Assembly (NCBI RefSeq): GCF_044005705.1
Contig: NZ_JBIPKE010000007.1
Span: 51,678-115,677 of the forward strand
Direction of reading: 5' to 3'
DNA: 64,000 nt
From: Marinoscillum luteum
Lineage (GTDB): Bacteria; Bacteroidota; Bacteroidia; Cytophagales; Cyclobacteriaceae
Of this stretch, positions 26,167-35,310 are shown piece by piece. The translations under genes were made by a program, and so were the position numbers. The notes below the pieces were generated by a model. It saw only the letters and a list, made by a program, of their open reading frames with translations, searched no databases and had not been told where the DNA came from. Each line of letters begins with the position of its first letter. Within the stretch, counting starts at the first letter, position 1.

Positions 26167-26594
26167 GCTCTGCTACTTCTAAGATTGCTTTCTTCTAGTT
26201 GTAATAACTCTGTTTCCTCCTCATTTAAGTAGTAGTTAAATAACCGGTTGAAATCCTCGTTCACTTGCTCAACTGGTCTTTTGCTGATAGCAGCATAGGT
26301 CAGCACCTGAAAATCTCTCATCGTCCGCAAATAAGCCATCACGGTGTCTTGCTTTTCCATCAGCTTATTGGCTCTGAAAGCCATAAAACCAAAACCTTCG
26401 TGCGGATTGTTGTTGTCTTTCTCCAGGATGAGGTATTCTATGCCATCCACAGTGATTTTATCAAAGTTAAAGACGATATCCTCGTGAATTTCTCTGGGCC
26501 TGAATGCCTCACCCTCGTTGATGTCACGATTTTCACAGCCATAAATCGTAAGCACTGTGACTATGGTAATTGCTAAACGTCTGTAGGTTTTCAT
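26145..26594 (-). CDS. Hypothetical lipoprotein
   Basis: This 149-residue protein has a lipoprotein signal peptide (ITIVTVLTIYGC). The mature part begins with an acidic segment, followed by FNFDKITVDGIEYLILEKDN and a helical C-terminal half ending in a Ser/Arg tail. No family was recognised. Its ATG overlaps the stop of the K+ channel gene by 4 bases, so translation is coupled and the two are probably functionally linked, for instance as a membrane-proximal accessory. Confidence 0.7.
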   Translation of the reverse strand: MKTYRRLAITIVTVLTIYGCENRDINEGEAFRPREIHEDIVFNFDKITVDGIEYLILEKDNNNPHEGFGFMAFRANKLMEKQDTVMAYLRTMRDFQVLTYAAISKRPVEQVNEDFNRLFNYYLNEEETELLQLEESNLRSSRATTPGKE

Positions 26595-27688
26595 TTCTTA
26601 TTCTTAGATGTCTCTCTGATATATCCTTCGTCCACTCCGAATACTTTTCTCAAAAGCTTAAAGGCTTTGCCATTCATGATGATGATAACATAGTCCCCCG
26701 GAGCTATTTTAAGCTCACCCAGTGGATTTTTGATCAGTCTTTTGTTGCCGTACTTATCCCTTTTGGTAATGCCTATCAGTACCGCATTGAAACGCTTTTT
26801 GAGGTCGAAAAACACTTCCTGATAGGCTTTGCCCACGTAGGGGTTGGTGGGAATGACAAGAAGCTGCTTGATATCATAATCACCGTCACCTCTGGCAAAT
26901 GACATAATGGATTCACTATAGCTGGCTACGTCCGGCTCGAACATGTAGGAGGCTAGTAGTTTAGAGGAGATTTCGTGCTTGGATATGGTGTTGGTAACTC
27001 CGGCACTCACAAAGGTGTTTTTGAGATCACCGTTATCGAGAGTGACTACATAATCGAGGTTTGGGAATATCTTCTTAAGGTTCAGGATATAGACCAGCTT
27101 TTCTGTGTCATTGTCCAGATTTACAAAGACAATAGAAGATTGTTCAATGTTGGTTTTCTTGAGGAGTTCCTGGCTGCCAAAATCACCGTACAGTGTAAAA
27201 ATGTTTTTGGTTCCATACAGATCTTTGATGTGATCGATGTCCTCCCGATTGTTGGTAAATATAGCTACCTGTTTACCTACACCGATCAATTGTTCGAGGA
27301 CCATTTTTCCGAACTCATTCCATCCGATGATCACCGCGTGGCCTTCGAATGTCGTGCCATTGTAGCCTAGTTTTTTATTTTCCTGAATAGTAGCCATAAG
27401 GTTAGTGAATTGACCAATTAATAATCCGTAAATACCCAAACTCAAAAAGATGAAAATGTAGCCAATAGCTCGCCCATATACCGTGGCGGGGAACAGGTCT
27501 CCGTAGCCCACAGTAGTAAGCGTGACGATAGAATACCACACGGCATTCTGCATATCTCTTATTGCCGACTGGTTGCTGTCTTTTTCCACATATACCAGAG
27601 CGGCGAGTAGTAGAAAATATACAATAAAGCCCGCAACAATTTTAATGGCTATGCTAAACGTCTTATTATTTATGAGGTCTTTGAGCAT
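26591..27688 (-). CDS. Potassium channel with RCK/TrkA-N domain
   Basis: This 365-residue protein has a TM at about 15-32, a pore region with the selectivity filter TTVGYGD, and a second TM (IFIFLSLGIYGLLIGQF). The cytoplasmic RCK domain begins EGHAVIIGWNEFGKMVL with a Rossmann-like nucleotide-binding turn. The C-terminal region (about 270-350) fits a TrkA-C domain. It should be a ligand-gated K+ channel of the MthK/Kch kind. It overlaps the downstream lipoprotein gene by 4 bases. Confidence 0.9.
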   Translation of the reverse strand: MLKDLINNKTFSIAIKIVAGFIVYFLLLAALVYVEKDSNQSAIRDMQNAVWYSIVTLTTVGYGDLFPATVYGRAIGYIFIFLSLGIYGLLIGQFTNLMATIQENKKLGYNGTTFEGHAVIIGWNEFGKMVLEQLIGVGKQVAIFTNNREDIDHIKDLYGTKNIFTLYGDFGSQELLKKTNIEQSSIVFVNLDNDTEKLVYILNLKKIFPNLDYVVTLDNGDLKNTFVSAGVTNTISKHEISSKLLASYMFEPDVASYSESIMSFARGDGDYDIKQLLVIPTNPYVGKAYQEVFFDLKKRFNAVLIGITKRDKYGNKRLIKNPLGELKIAPGDYVIIIMNGKAFKLLRKVFGVDEGYIRETSKNKK

Positions 27689-28131
27689 GTGATGATCTTA
27701 CAAACGAACCAAATATATATAAAAGGTTTCTCTTATAGTTCAATTCTTTGCCGATTGATAACTTTGAAGAGATAGTTTGGATATTCTGGCCAATTTGCTG
27801 AAATATTAAGATTCAGTCGAAAAAATCTTGCGAACATTTTTGGTTTTGGTTATGAAGTAATCCACGAAATGTTATATTTCTGAGGAAATGTTTCACTTTT
27901 CTTGGTGTGGGGTCGATGACCACCCGATGTTATCAGTTTTGGAGAGGTAGATGCCGAAGGGGAGAAAAGCATGAATGAGGGGATGTTCTATGGGAAGTCA
28001 AATTATCGGTATTTCAAGAAAACTAATTGAAAATTATTTTTATTATAATGTATTATCCTTTTATTTTATGAATTAATAAAAATTACCATTATTCTTTGAA
28101 TCTCACGTACTCTCAATAAAAAAATTATCCT
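27689..28131. other. Gene-free intergenic region between divergent genes
   Basis: These 443 bp separate the K+ channel (minus) and the GH15 gene (plus) and should hold both promoters. The right 120 bp are very AT-rich. A small inverted repeat GGTCGATGACC lies at about 27909-27919. A TATTCTTTG shortly before the GH15 gene resembles a -7 element but has one extra base. No RNA gene or open frame of note is seen. Confidence 0.5.
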
Positions 28132-29913
28132 ATGCAAAGACACACTTATGATTATGGTGTAATTGGCAATTGTGCATATACCGCTCACATTCACACTGAC
28201 ACCAGCATAGCCTGGATGTGCTGGCCGAGATTTGACAGCAGTTTTATTTTTGGTAGCCTGCTGGATAAGGAAAAGGGAGGTGAGTTTTCTGTGAAGCCAC
28301 TGGAGCCTGATTTTCAGACCAAACAGTATTATGTAGAGAACACCAATATTCTCTGCACAGAAGTGGTTTCAGAAACCGGAAAGTACCGGGTGACTGATTT
28401 TGCACCACGGTTTTATCAGAATGATCGTTACTATCGCCCCCTCATGCTGGTGAGGAAGATAGAGCGTCTGGATGGTAATCCCAGATTGGTGGTGAAATGT
28501 GCACCTAAAGGAAATTATGGTGAAATCACCCCACAGGCTACGATGGGGAGTAATCATATCCAATTTTTGGGACTGGATGCCCACGTGCGTTTGACCACCA
28601 ACATCTCCCTCAACTATGTGATGAGCGAAGAGAGTTTTGTCTTGAACGAGAATAAGTACCTGGTCTTTACCTACGGAGCACCGCTTGAAGGGCCACTGCT
28701 AGAAACCATTGAAAATTTTCTATACAAAACGAAAAATTATTGGCGTGATTGGGTGAAGACAGCCAATATTGTCAACTTTTATCAGCGTGCAGCCATCCGG
28801 TCAGCTCTTATCCTTAAAATTCACCAGTATGAGGATACCGGAGCGATAATAGCAGCAGCTACTACCAGTTTGCCTGAGTCGCCCGGGAGTACGCGAAATT
28901 GGGATTATCGCTATTGCTGGATGCGGGATACCTACTATACCCTCAATGCCTTCAATAACATTGGCCACTTTGAGGAGTCCGAAAAGTATTTTCACTACAT
29001 TCTCAATACCACGATAGAGGAGACCAATCGCTATCAGCCACTCTACGGCATTAGTGGACAGAAAGCCCTCATAGAGAAGGAACTGGATCTGGCTGGCTAC
29101 ATGGGGAATCAGCCAGTGCGTATTGGAAACGACGCATACACACACATTCAGAATGATGTCTATGGGCAGGTATTGATCTCATTGTTACCTCTTTATGCGG
29201 ATAAGCGAATTATATTCACCGAGCGATTTGACTCATCGGAGTTGGTGAGCAAAACTCTGGATATGATTGAGAAGACGTTTGACGAAACGGATGCTGGTTT
29301 GTGGGAATTCAGAAATTTGCGTCAGCATCATTGCTATACGTATCTTTTTCACTGGACTGGCAGTAGTGCCGCGCTGAAGATTGCCGAAGTGATAGGGGAT
29401 AAGGCCATGGGGGAAAAGGCTGCTCGTTTGCAAAAGCGCTCTCGGGAGATGATTCAGAAATGCTATGTGCCTTCGAAGAAGGGCTATGCTCAGGCTGTAG
29501 GGGTGGAGCGGATGGATGCCAGTACCTTACAGCTCATTATGATGAACTATCTGGATGGCAACACACAGGAAGCAAAAGATCATCTGAAAGCATTGGAGAA
29601 GGAGCTACATGCGAAAGATGGACTCTTCTACCGCTATAAGCATCAGGATGATTTCGGCGCTCCGGAGACTACTTTTCTTATTTGTGCATTCTGGTACGTA
29701 GAGGCTCTGGCCTGTGTGGGCAGACTGGATGAATCCATCAAGTATTTCGAGAACATCCTCTCTTACTCTAACCACGTGGGGCTACTCAGTGAAGATGTCA
29801 ACGAAAAGGATGGTGGTATGTGGGGTAACTTCCCCCAGGCGTATAGCCATGTAGGTCTGCTCAATGCAGCCTCCAGAATTGCCAGAAAACTTGATAAGCC
29901 TGACTTCTTATAG
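28132..29913 (+). CDS. Glycoside hydrolase family 15 (glucoamylase/trehalase-like)
   Basis: This 593-residue cytoplasmic protein (no signal peptide) has the GH15 layout: an N-terminal beta domain starting YDYGVIGNCAYTAHIHTDTS and CWPRFDSSFIFGSLLD, then an (alpha/alpha)6 barrel. It has the conserved NWDYRYCWMRDTYYT and the late ETTFLICAFWYVEALA segment holding a likely catalytic glutamate. Because it converges on and overlaps by 6 bp with the trehalose synthesis fusion gene, a trehalase or a related alpha-glucosidase role is likely, but the sequence alone does not separate trehalase from glucoamylase. Confidence 0.88.
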   Translation: MQRHTYDYGVIGNCAYTAHIHTDTSIAWMCWPRFDSSFIFGSLLDKEKGGEFSVKPLEPDFQTKQYYVENTNILCTEVVSETGKYRVTDFAPRFYQNDRYYRPLMLVRKIERLDGNPRLVVKCAPKGNYGEITPQATMGSNHIQFLGLDAHVRLTTNISLNYVMSEESFVLNENKYLVFTYGAPLEGPLLETIENFLYKTKNYWRDWVKTANIVNFYQRAAIRSALILKIHQYEDTGAIIAAATTSLPESPGSTRNWDYRYCWMRDTYYTLNAFNNIGHFEESEKYFHYILNTTIEETNRYQPLYGISGQKALIEKELDLAGYMGNQPVRIGNDAYTHIQNDVYGQVLISLLPLYADKRIIFTERFDSSELVSKTLDMIEKTFDETDAGLWEFRNLRQHHCYTYLFHWTGSSAALKIAEVIGDKAMGEKAARLQKRSREMIQKCYVPSKKGYAQAVGVERMDASTLQLIMMNYLDGNTQEAKDHLKALEKELHAKDGLFYRYKHQDDFGAPETTFLICAFWYVEALACVGRLDESIKYFENILSYSNHVGLLSEDVNEKDGGMWGNFPQAYSHVGLLNAASRIARKLDKPDFL

Positions 29914-32079
29914 CAGGCTTTTCAGGAGTTTTCTAATGTCATGGAAGTCAGTGACCCGGTATTTGGCTGCTGATGAGGTGGTGCCTACCTTGATGGTGTA
30001 GGCACTATCTGGCATGACCTTGAAAGTGTCCTCATCTGTCCAATCGTCACCGCAGGCCATCACAAAATCTGAGGGGTGCTTATTGAGCCATACAGTGGCG
30101 GCACGCCCTTTATCTATTTCAGAGTTTTTGATTTCCACTACCTTATTGCCTTCCAGCACTTTCAGGTTTCTGTCTACAGTAATGTATTTCAGGTGGCTGG
30201 TGAGTTCTCTTGTTCGGGCCTCTCCAAGTCCGGTTTCTACCTTTCTGTAGTGCCAGACCAGTGAGTAATCCTTTTTCTCCACAAAACTTCCGGGAGTACG
30301 ATCCACATATCCATCCAATACCTTCATGATTGGACCTTTCCAATTGTCATTTAGGCTGGTAAGTGTCCTGAATTTCTTCCCTCTTTCTTTGATCCAAACT
30401 CCGTGCTCGGCTATGATTTCCAGGTCAAAGTCTGATAGCCACTCCTCAAGGGTGTCTCTGCCTCTGCCACTGATTACCACCACGCGGTTTTTCTTGTCTG
30501 CGGTTAGTTTGGCAAGGATCGTCTTCAGTCCTTTATCAGGTTTGGTTTTCAATGGATCACTGTCAAACCCTACAAGGGTGCCATCATAGTCCAGGAAGAT
30601 CATTCGCTTCTTGGCGGCCTGATAACTCTTAGTGAGTCTGGAAGTAATGGTTTTATCCAGTAGTTGGGTCTCCAGTGCCTTCTGCTCATGTTTGATGTGG
30701 TGGAGACGCTCCATAAAAAGGTTGACCCAATGATGAATGTTATACCTCTGCAGCGATCGCTGCATGCTGATCATATTGGCCATCTGCTTTTTGACAGGCA
30801 TCGTCAGAGCTGTTTTGATGGCATTGACCAACTCTCCCATGTCGTTGGGATTGATGAGGATGGCGTCTGAGAGTTCTTTGGAAGCTCCGGCCATTTCGCT
30901 GAGGATCAGGACACCCTTTTTGTCCAGCTTACTCGCGATGAATTCCTTACATACCAGGTTCATCCCGTCTCTCATAGGAGTGACCATGGCCACTTCCGCC
31001 ATTCGGTAAAACGCAGAAAGTGCGTTGAGAGGGAAGGATCGATAGAAGTAGTGAATGGGTGTCCAGTTCAATCGGGAATAATTTCCGTTGATCCGCCCTA
31101 CCAGGAGGTCTATTTCCTCTTTGAGTTCCTTGTATTTACCCACCTGATCTCTTGAGGGCACCACGACCATGAGCAGAGATACTTTTTCTCTGTAGTCCGG
31201 GTTTTGTTCCAGAAACAATTCGAAGGCTTTGAGCCTTTGTGGAATACCCTTGGAGTAGTCGAGCCTGTCGATTGAGAGTATGAGCTTCTGAGCACCGATG
31301 GATTCTCGATATCGGGCCTCTCTTTCCAGGGTCTCTTTTGCGGCAGCAGATTCGGCATATTTGTCATAGTCAATACCCATGGGTAGGGCATCCACCATCA
31401 CTTTTCTGTTGTCTACATTGATCATGCCATTGCTATTGCCCAGCCCCGCCAGTCTGTTGACCGACGAAAGGAAGTGCCTCATGTCATCATAGGTGTGGAA
31501 CCCGAGGAAGTCAGCTCCCAACATGCCCTCCAGCAGCTCCCTTCTCCAGGGTAGTAGTCTGAAGGATTCGTAGGAGGGGAATGGGATGTGCAGGAAGAAG
31601 CCAATGCTTGCCTTTGGGGCAAATTCCCTCAACATTTCAGGCAAAAGCAGCAGCTGATAATCGTGTACCCAAATGGTGTCTTCTGGCTCCAGTACCTCAG
31701 CGATGGCACGGGCAAATTTGCGATTTACCTTCTGATAGGCACGCCACATGTCATCATCAAATACGATGTATTGATTGAAGTAGTGAAAATTGGGCCAGAG
31801 GGTTTCGTTGCTGAAGCCTTCGTAGAACTCTTCGATTTCGGTATTGGTGAGAAATACCGGCTTCATGCTCTCTGTTTTCAGCTTTTTGGTGATCTCTTTC
31901 TGATGATCTGCTTTAGAAACCGCCAGGCCAGGCCAACCAATCCAGATGTTGTCACCATCTTTGTAGATAGACCCTAGTCCGGTGGCAAGTCCACCTTCGC
32001 TGGGCATGTAGTTATATTTACCGTTCTCCTGAGAGATTTTTACAGGTAATCTATTTGATACGATGATCGTTTTGGCCAT
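29908..32079 (-). CDS. Bifunctional trehalose-6-phosphate synthase/phosphatase
   Basis: This 723-residue fusion has an OtsA (GT20) domain at about 1-470, with TIIVSNRLPV at the start, WVHDYQLLLLP, SIDRLDYSKGIPQRLKAF and MRDGMNLVCKEFIASK. An OtsB (HAD) phosphatase domain covers about 490-723, with the nucleophile motif FLDYDGTLVGF and the late ACGDDWTDEDTF. It makes trehalose from UDP-glucose and glucose-6-phosphate in two steps. The fused form is well known in Bacteroidota and eukaryotes. The convergent GH15 enzyme may remove the product. Confidence 0.94.
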   Translation of the reverse strand: MAKTIIVSNRLPVKISQENGKYNYMPSEGGLATGLGSIYKDGDNIWIGWPGLAVSKADHQKEITKKLKTESMKPVFLTNTEIEEFYEGFSNETLWPNFHYFNQYIVFDDDMWRAYQKVNRKFARAIAEVLEPEDTIWVHDYQLLLLPEMLREFAPKASIGFFLHIPFPSYESFRLLPWRRELLEGMLGADFLGFHTYDDMRHFLSSVNRLAGLGNSNGMINVDNRKVMVDALPMGIDYDKYAESAAAKETLEREARYRESIGAQKLILSIDRLDYSKGIPQRLKAFELFLEQNPDYREKVSLLMVVVPSRDQVGKYKELKEEIDLLVGRINGNYSRLNWTPIHYFYRSFPLNALSAFYRMAEVAMVTPMRDGMNLVCKEFIASKLDKKGVLILSEMAGASKELSDAILINPNDMGELVNAIKTALTMPVKKQMANMISMQRSLQRYNIHHWVNLFMERLHHIKHEQKALETQLLDKTITSRLTKSYQAAKKRMIFLDYDGTLVGFDSDPLKTKPDKGLKTILAKLTADKKNRVVVISGRGRDTLEEWLSDFDLEIIAEHGVWIKERGKKFRTLTSLNDNWKGPIMKVLDGYVDRTPGSFVEKKDYSLVWHYRKVETGLGEARTRELTSHLKYITVDRNLKVLEGNKVVEIKNSEIDKGRAATVWLNKHPSDFVMACGDDWTDEDTFKVMPDSAYTIKVGTTSSAAKYRVTDFHDIRKLLKSLL

Positions 32080-32169
32080 AATACTTTACTTTCTCTTTTA
32101 AAGATACAATCCTTAGTCCTCTTTTGTTAGAAAAGAGTGATGGGTCAATGCAAAGAATGGGCCGGGGCT

Positions 32170-32970
32170 TTACCCAAAGTTATTTCTTAATCTTATCTTG
32201 GTTAGTCTTCGTTTGGTGTCCAGAGGGAAATCACCTTTCATCATCCAGTCATAAAAGCTGGGCTCTTTTTGTAAAACTTCTGACACGAGCTTGCCGCGAT
32301 GCTTTCCGAAATTGAAGGTTTCCTCTCCTTTATCGTTGTAGACCATCCTGCCAGCTAAATCCACCATTTTCTGATTGGTTAGTTCATGAAGGATGTTCAT
32401 GTCATTTTTGATTGTACCCAATTCTTTTCCCAAAAGATCCTTAACAGACTCACCTTCATACTTGTCTATCTGAGCCATAAGTACCTCGTAGGTTGCCTGA
32501 GTATCAGCCAGGGCACTGTGGGCATTTTCCAGGGGTTTGCCACAGTAAAACTGATAAGCTGCTGAGAGGTTTCGTTTTTCCATCAGATGGAAAATTTTCT
32601 GAGCATCCACCAGTTTTCGGTTATCCACCTCAAAATCTACATTCGCTCTTAAGAACTCCTCTACCAACATGGGCACATCAAACTTAAGGATGTTGAACCC
32701 GGCAAGATCACAACCTTCCAGCCATGTAGCCAGTGATTTAGCTACTTGCTTGAAGTTGGGTTCGTCCTTGACATCTTCGTCATAAATACCATGAATCAAA
32801 CTGGTTTCCAGGGGAATAGGGATGGTGGGGTTGATGCGACGGCTTTTTTCTTCTACGGTGCCATCTGGCATTACTTTGAGTAGCGCCATCTCCACTATTC
32901 TGTCATTGGCAATATTGGTGCCTGTGGTCTCCAGATCAAATACGACCAATGGGTTTTTTAATTTGAGCAT
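32170..32970 (-). CDS. DnaQ-like 3'-5' exonuclease (DEDDh)
   Basis: This 266-residue protein has an N-terminal exonuclease domain with VFDLETTGTN (Asp12, Glu14), FNILKFDVPMLVEEF and the third motif HSALADTQATYEVL. A C-terminal segment (about 215-266) has FNFGKHRGKLVSEVLQKEPS, like the short DUF3820-type putative nucleic-acid-binding modules. It resembles the epsilon proofreading subunit or a stand-alone exonuclease. Its ATG overlaps the stop of the upstream Mur-ligase-like gene by 1 base (TAATG), so the two are translationally coupled. Confidence 0.88.
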   Translation of the reverse strand: MLKLKNPLVVFDLETTGTNIANDRIVEMALLKVMPDGTVEEKSRRINPTIPIPLETSLIHGIYDEDVKDEPNFKQVAKSLATWLEGCDLAGFNILKFDVPMLVEEFLRANVDFEVDNRKLVDAQKIFHLMEKRNLSAAYQFYCGKPLENAHSALADTQATYEVLMAQIDKYEGESVKDLLGKELGTIKNDMNILHELTNQKMVDLAGRMVYNDKGEETFNFGKHRGKLVSEVLQKEPSFYDWMMKGDFPLDTKRRLTKIRLRNNFG

Positions 32971-33572
32971 TATGCCTTTGATTTTAGAGCTGAGTAAAAC
33001 TGATCATCAGAGACGCCAATGCGGTTGAGCAATGCCTTGGCTCCGGCAGCATGATGAGGGAACCGGTCGTTGTCCGTCTTGTAGATCACAGCCCCTCCAT
33101 TCGTTTTCAAAGAAAAACCACCTGGAACCGGCTCTGCATCAAGAGAAGTATATTCTATCTCTTTTACATCCTCACGCTCCTTTTTTCCCATGAGTAAAGC
33201 CACATCGTCATCCTCAAAATAGAGGAAACAACCCGCCTTGGGTAGATTGTCGGCTAAGGTCTCAAACTCTGCCAGGTAACTATCGAAGGAGTTGTAAGAA
33301 GAAGGGATGTCTTCTTCTATTTTGTGAATCAAAAGAATATGAATGCCTAATTGATGAAAGATGGCTTTTCCGTTATGCAAGGCATCACCACCCTTCATGA
33401 TCACAATGGGAGCGTCTGTGCTGGTGAATTCAATGCCAATGGTGTAGAAATCGGCAGGTTTCTTGATGTGCTTTAGAACGATCTCTACTATTTCGAAAAT
33501 TTCATCTACACCATGGTTGCCTCCAATGTATATGCGCTGTTTATTTTTTAATAGGTCTGTGTTTATCTGCAT
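32970..33572 (-). CDS. Mur-ligase-like protein lacking the P-loop
   Basis: From the ATG at 33572 the product is 200 residues. By eye it follows the central domain of MurC/Mpl ligases: RIYIGGNHGVDEI stands where the ATP-binding GTHGKTT-type loop would be (no GKT), DAPIVIMKGGDAL mirrors the DAPLIVxEGDE region, PSSYNSFDSYLAEFETLADN mirrors the NYLEQF region, and GVSDDQFYSAL ends the match. The C-terminal ligase domain is missing. It is therefore probably non-catalytic, and its role is unknown. An in-frame ATG at 33635 adds 21 residues. It is coupled to the exonuclease gene downstream. Confidence 0.55.
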   Translation of the reverse strand: MQINTDLLKNKQRIYIGGNHGVDEIFEIVEIVLKHIKKPADFYTIGIEFTSTDAPIVIMKGGDALHNGKAIFHQLGIHILLIHKIEEDIPSSYNSFDSYLAEFETLADNLPKAGCFLYFEDDDVALLMGKKEREDVKEIEYTSLDAEPVPGGFSLKTNGGAVIYKTDNDRFPHHAAGAKALLNRIGVSDDQFYSALKSKA

Positions 33573-33653
33573 GGGTTTGTCATCTCTGAATTTCAAAAAT
33601 AAACCAAAAAGGATCGGGGGCAAACTTTTAGACACATTACACAGGAACTAGAT

Positions 33654-33738
33654 TTATCCACAGGGTGGTTTGTTGGTAAGTGGTGCAAAATCACCCGAGT
33701 TGGAAAGGTGTCAAATCGCAGCCTAGTGTCTAAGTTTG
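33654..33738 (+). promoter_or_regulatory. DnaA box and candidate -7 element upstream of dnaB
   Basis: TTATCCACA at 33654-33662 is a perfect match to the consensus DnaA box, 101 bp before the dnaB ATG. TAAGTTTG at 33731-33738 is an exact match to the Bacteroidota -7 element TAnnTTTG, 24 bp before the ATG. No convincing -33 TTG at the right distance was found. A single 9-mer can occur by chance in 64 kb, so only the position makes it notable. Confidence 0.4.
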
Positions 33739-33762
33739 CTTAAGGAATTTAAAACGTAAAAA

Positions 33763-35310
33763 ATGGAGGGAGGGAAATCATCCGCACTAAAGACCACAGC
33801 TAAAAACAGGAGACTCACTGTAGGGGATCTTTCCAGGCAACTGGGAAAAGTGCCACCACAGGCGGTGGAAATTGAGGAAGCTGTGCTGGGTGCCCTGATG
33901 CTCGAAAGAGATGCCCTCACCAATGTAATCGAAATATTAAAACCTGAGAGTTTTTACAAGGATGCTCACAGGATGATCTTCGAAGCGATTGTTCAGCTGT
34001 TTAATAACAGTGAGCCTGTGGACATCAAGACGGTTGTTCACCGCCTAAGGAAGAATGGGCACCTGGATATAGTAGGGGGAGCTTATTACGTGTCGGACCT
34101 CACGACCAAAGTGAACTCGGCAGCCAATATTGAGTATCACGCGCGGATCATCGCTGAGCAATCCATCAAAAGAGAACTTATTCAGATTTCCTCTGAGATC
34201 CAGCAGGATTCATATGAGGACACCACCGACGTTTTTGATCTTTTAGATAAAGCGCAGCAGGCTCTTTTTGATGTGTCTGAGTCCCATATCAGGAAAAACT
34301 ATGATAAAATGAATGCCCTGATGCATCAGGCCATTCAGGAGATCGAAGACCGAAAAAACCAAAAAGACGGCCTCACAGGTATTGCCAGTGGATTCACCTC
34401 TCTGGATCGGATTACCTCAGGTTGGCAGCGGTCAGATTTGGTCATTATTGCGGCCAGGCCGGGTATGGGTAAGACCGCTTTTGTCGTATCTGCATTGAGG
34501 AATGCCGCCATTGACTTCAAAACACCTGTGGCCATCTTCTCACTGGAGATGTCTTCCGTACAGCTGGTACACAGGATGGTTTCTGCAGAAGCCGAGCTGG
34601 AGAGTGATAAACTGAGACGAGGAAACCTGCAGGCTTATGAGTGGCAGCAGCTGATCAGCAAGACAGGGAAGCTTTCAGAAGCCCCCATTTTCATTGATGA
34701 TACACCCGCATTGAGCATTCTGGAGCTTCGTGCCAAAAGCCGAAGACTCGTAGCGCAGCATGGAGTGTCCCTCATAGTGATTGACTACTTGCAGCTGATG
34801 ACGGGCGATACCTCCAAGAGTAGTGGTGGTAATCGTGAACAGGAAATTGCTTCGATATCAAGGGCATTGAAAGGAATAGCCAAGGAATTGAATGTGCCAG
34901 TGATTGCTCTGTCACAGTTGAGTAGAGCAGTGGAAACACGAGGTGGTGACAAACGTCCACAGCTTTCCGACCTTAGGGAATCTGGATCTATCGAGCAGGA
35001 TGCCGATATGGTAATGTTCCTTTACCGACCTGAATACTACGGCATGACTCAGGATGAAAATGGTATGCCATTGCAAGGGATTGGGGAAGTGATCATTGCT
35101 AAGAACAGACATGGTAAGTTGGAAAATGTTCAACTGAAATTCATCGGTAAATTCACCAAGTTTGAAGACCTGGATGCATCCATCAGTGCTACCAATGACA
35201 CTTATGGAAGTTCCTTCCCAACCACCGGTCCTTCTAATTCGGATTTCACCATTACCATACCAAGTAAGGCTAACAAGAAGGATGGTGGTGATGATGAAAT
35301 GCCTTTCTAG
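33763..35310 (+). CDS. dnaB: Replicative DNA helicase DnaB
   Basis: This 515-residue protein has the N-terminal primase-binding domain (VPPQAVEIEEAVLGALMLER), a linker helix, and a RecA-like motor. Walker A is ARPGMGKTA, Walker B is VIDYLQLM, and DnaB motif 4 is DLRESGSIEQDADMVMFLY. No intein is present. The C-terminal tail is Ser/Thr-rich and ends acidic. The MDR oxidoreductase gene begins directly after its stop codon with no spacer. Confidence 0.96.
   Translation: MEGGKSSALKTTAKNRRLTVGDLSRQLGKVPPQAVEIEEAVLGALMLERDALTNVIEILKPESFYKDAHRMIFEAIVQLFNNSEPVDIKTVVHRLRKNGHLDIVGGAYYVSDLTTKVNSAANIEYHARIIAEQSIKRELIQISSEIQQDSYEDTTDVFDLLDKAQQALFDVSESHIRKNYDKMNALMHQAIQEIEDRKNQKDGLTGIASGFTSLDRITSGWQRSDLVIIAARPGMGKTAFVVSALRNAAIDFKTPVAIFSLEMSSVQLVHRMVSAEAELESDKLRRGNLQAYEWQQLISKTGKLSEAPIFIDDTPALSILELRAKSRRLVAQHGVSLIVIDYLQLMTGDTSKSSGGNREQEIASISRALKGIAKELNVPVIALSQLSRAVETRGGDKRPQLSDLRESGSIEQDADMVMFLYRPEYYGMTQDENGMPLQGIGEVIIAKNRHGKLENVQLKFIGKFTKFEDLDASISATNDTYGSSFPTTGPSNSDFTITIPSKANKKDGGDDEMPF

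Noticed and set aside
27909..27919. GGTCGATGACC palindrome in the channel-GH15 intergenic region
   Set aside because: Only 4-bp arms; too short to distinguish from chance and not near a clear promoter element.
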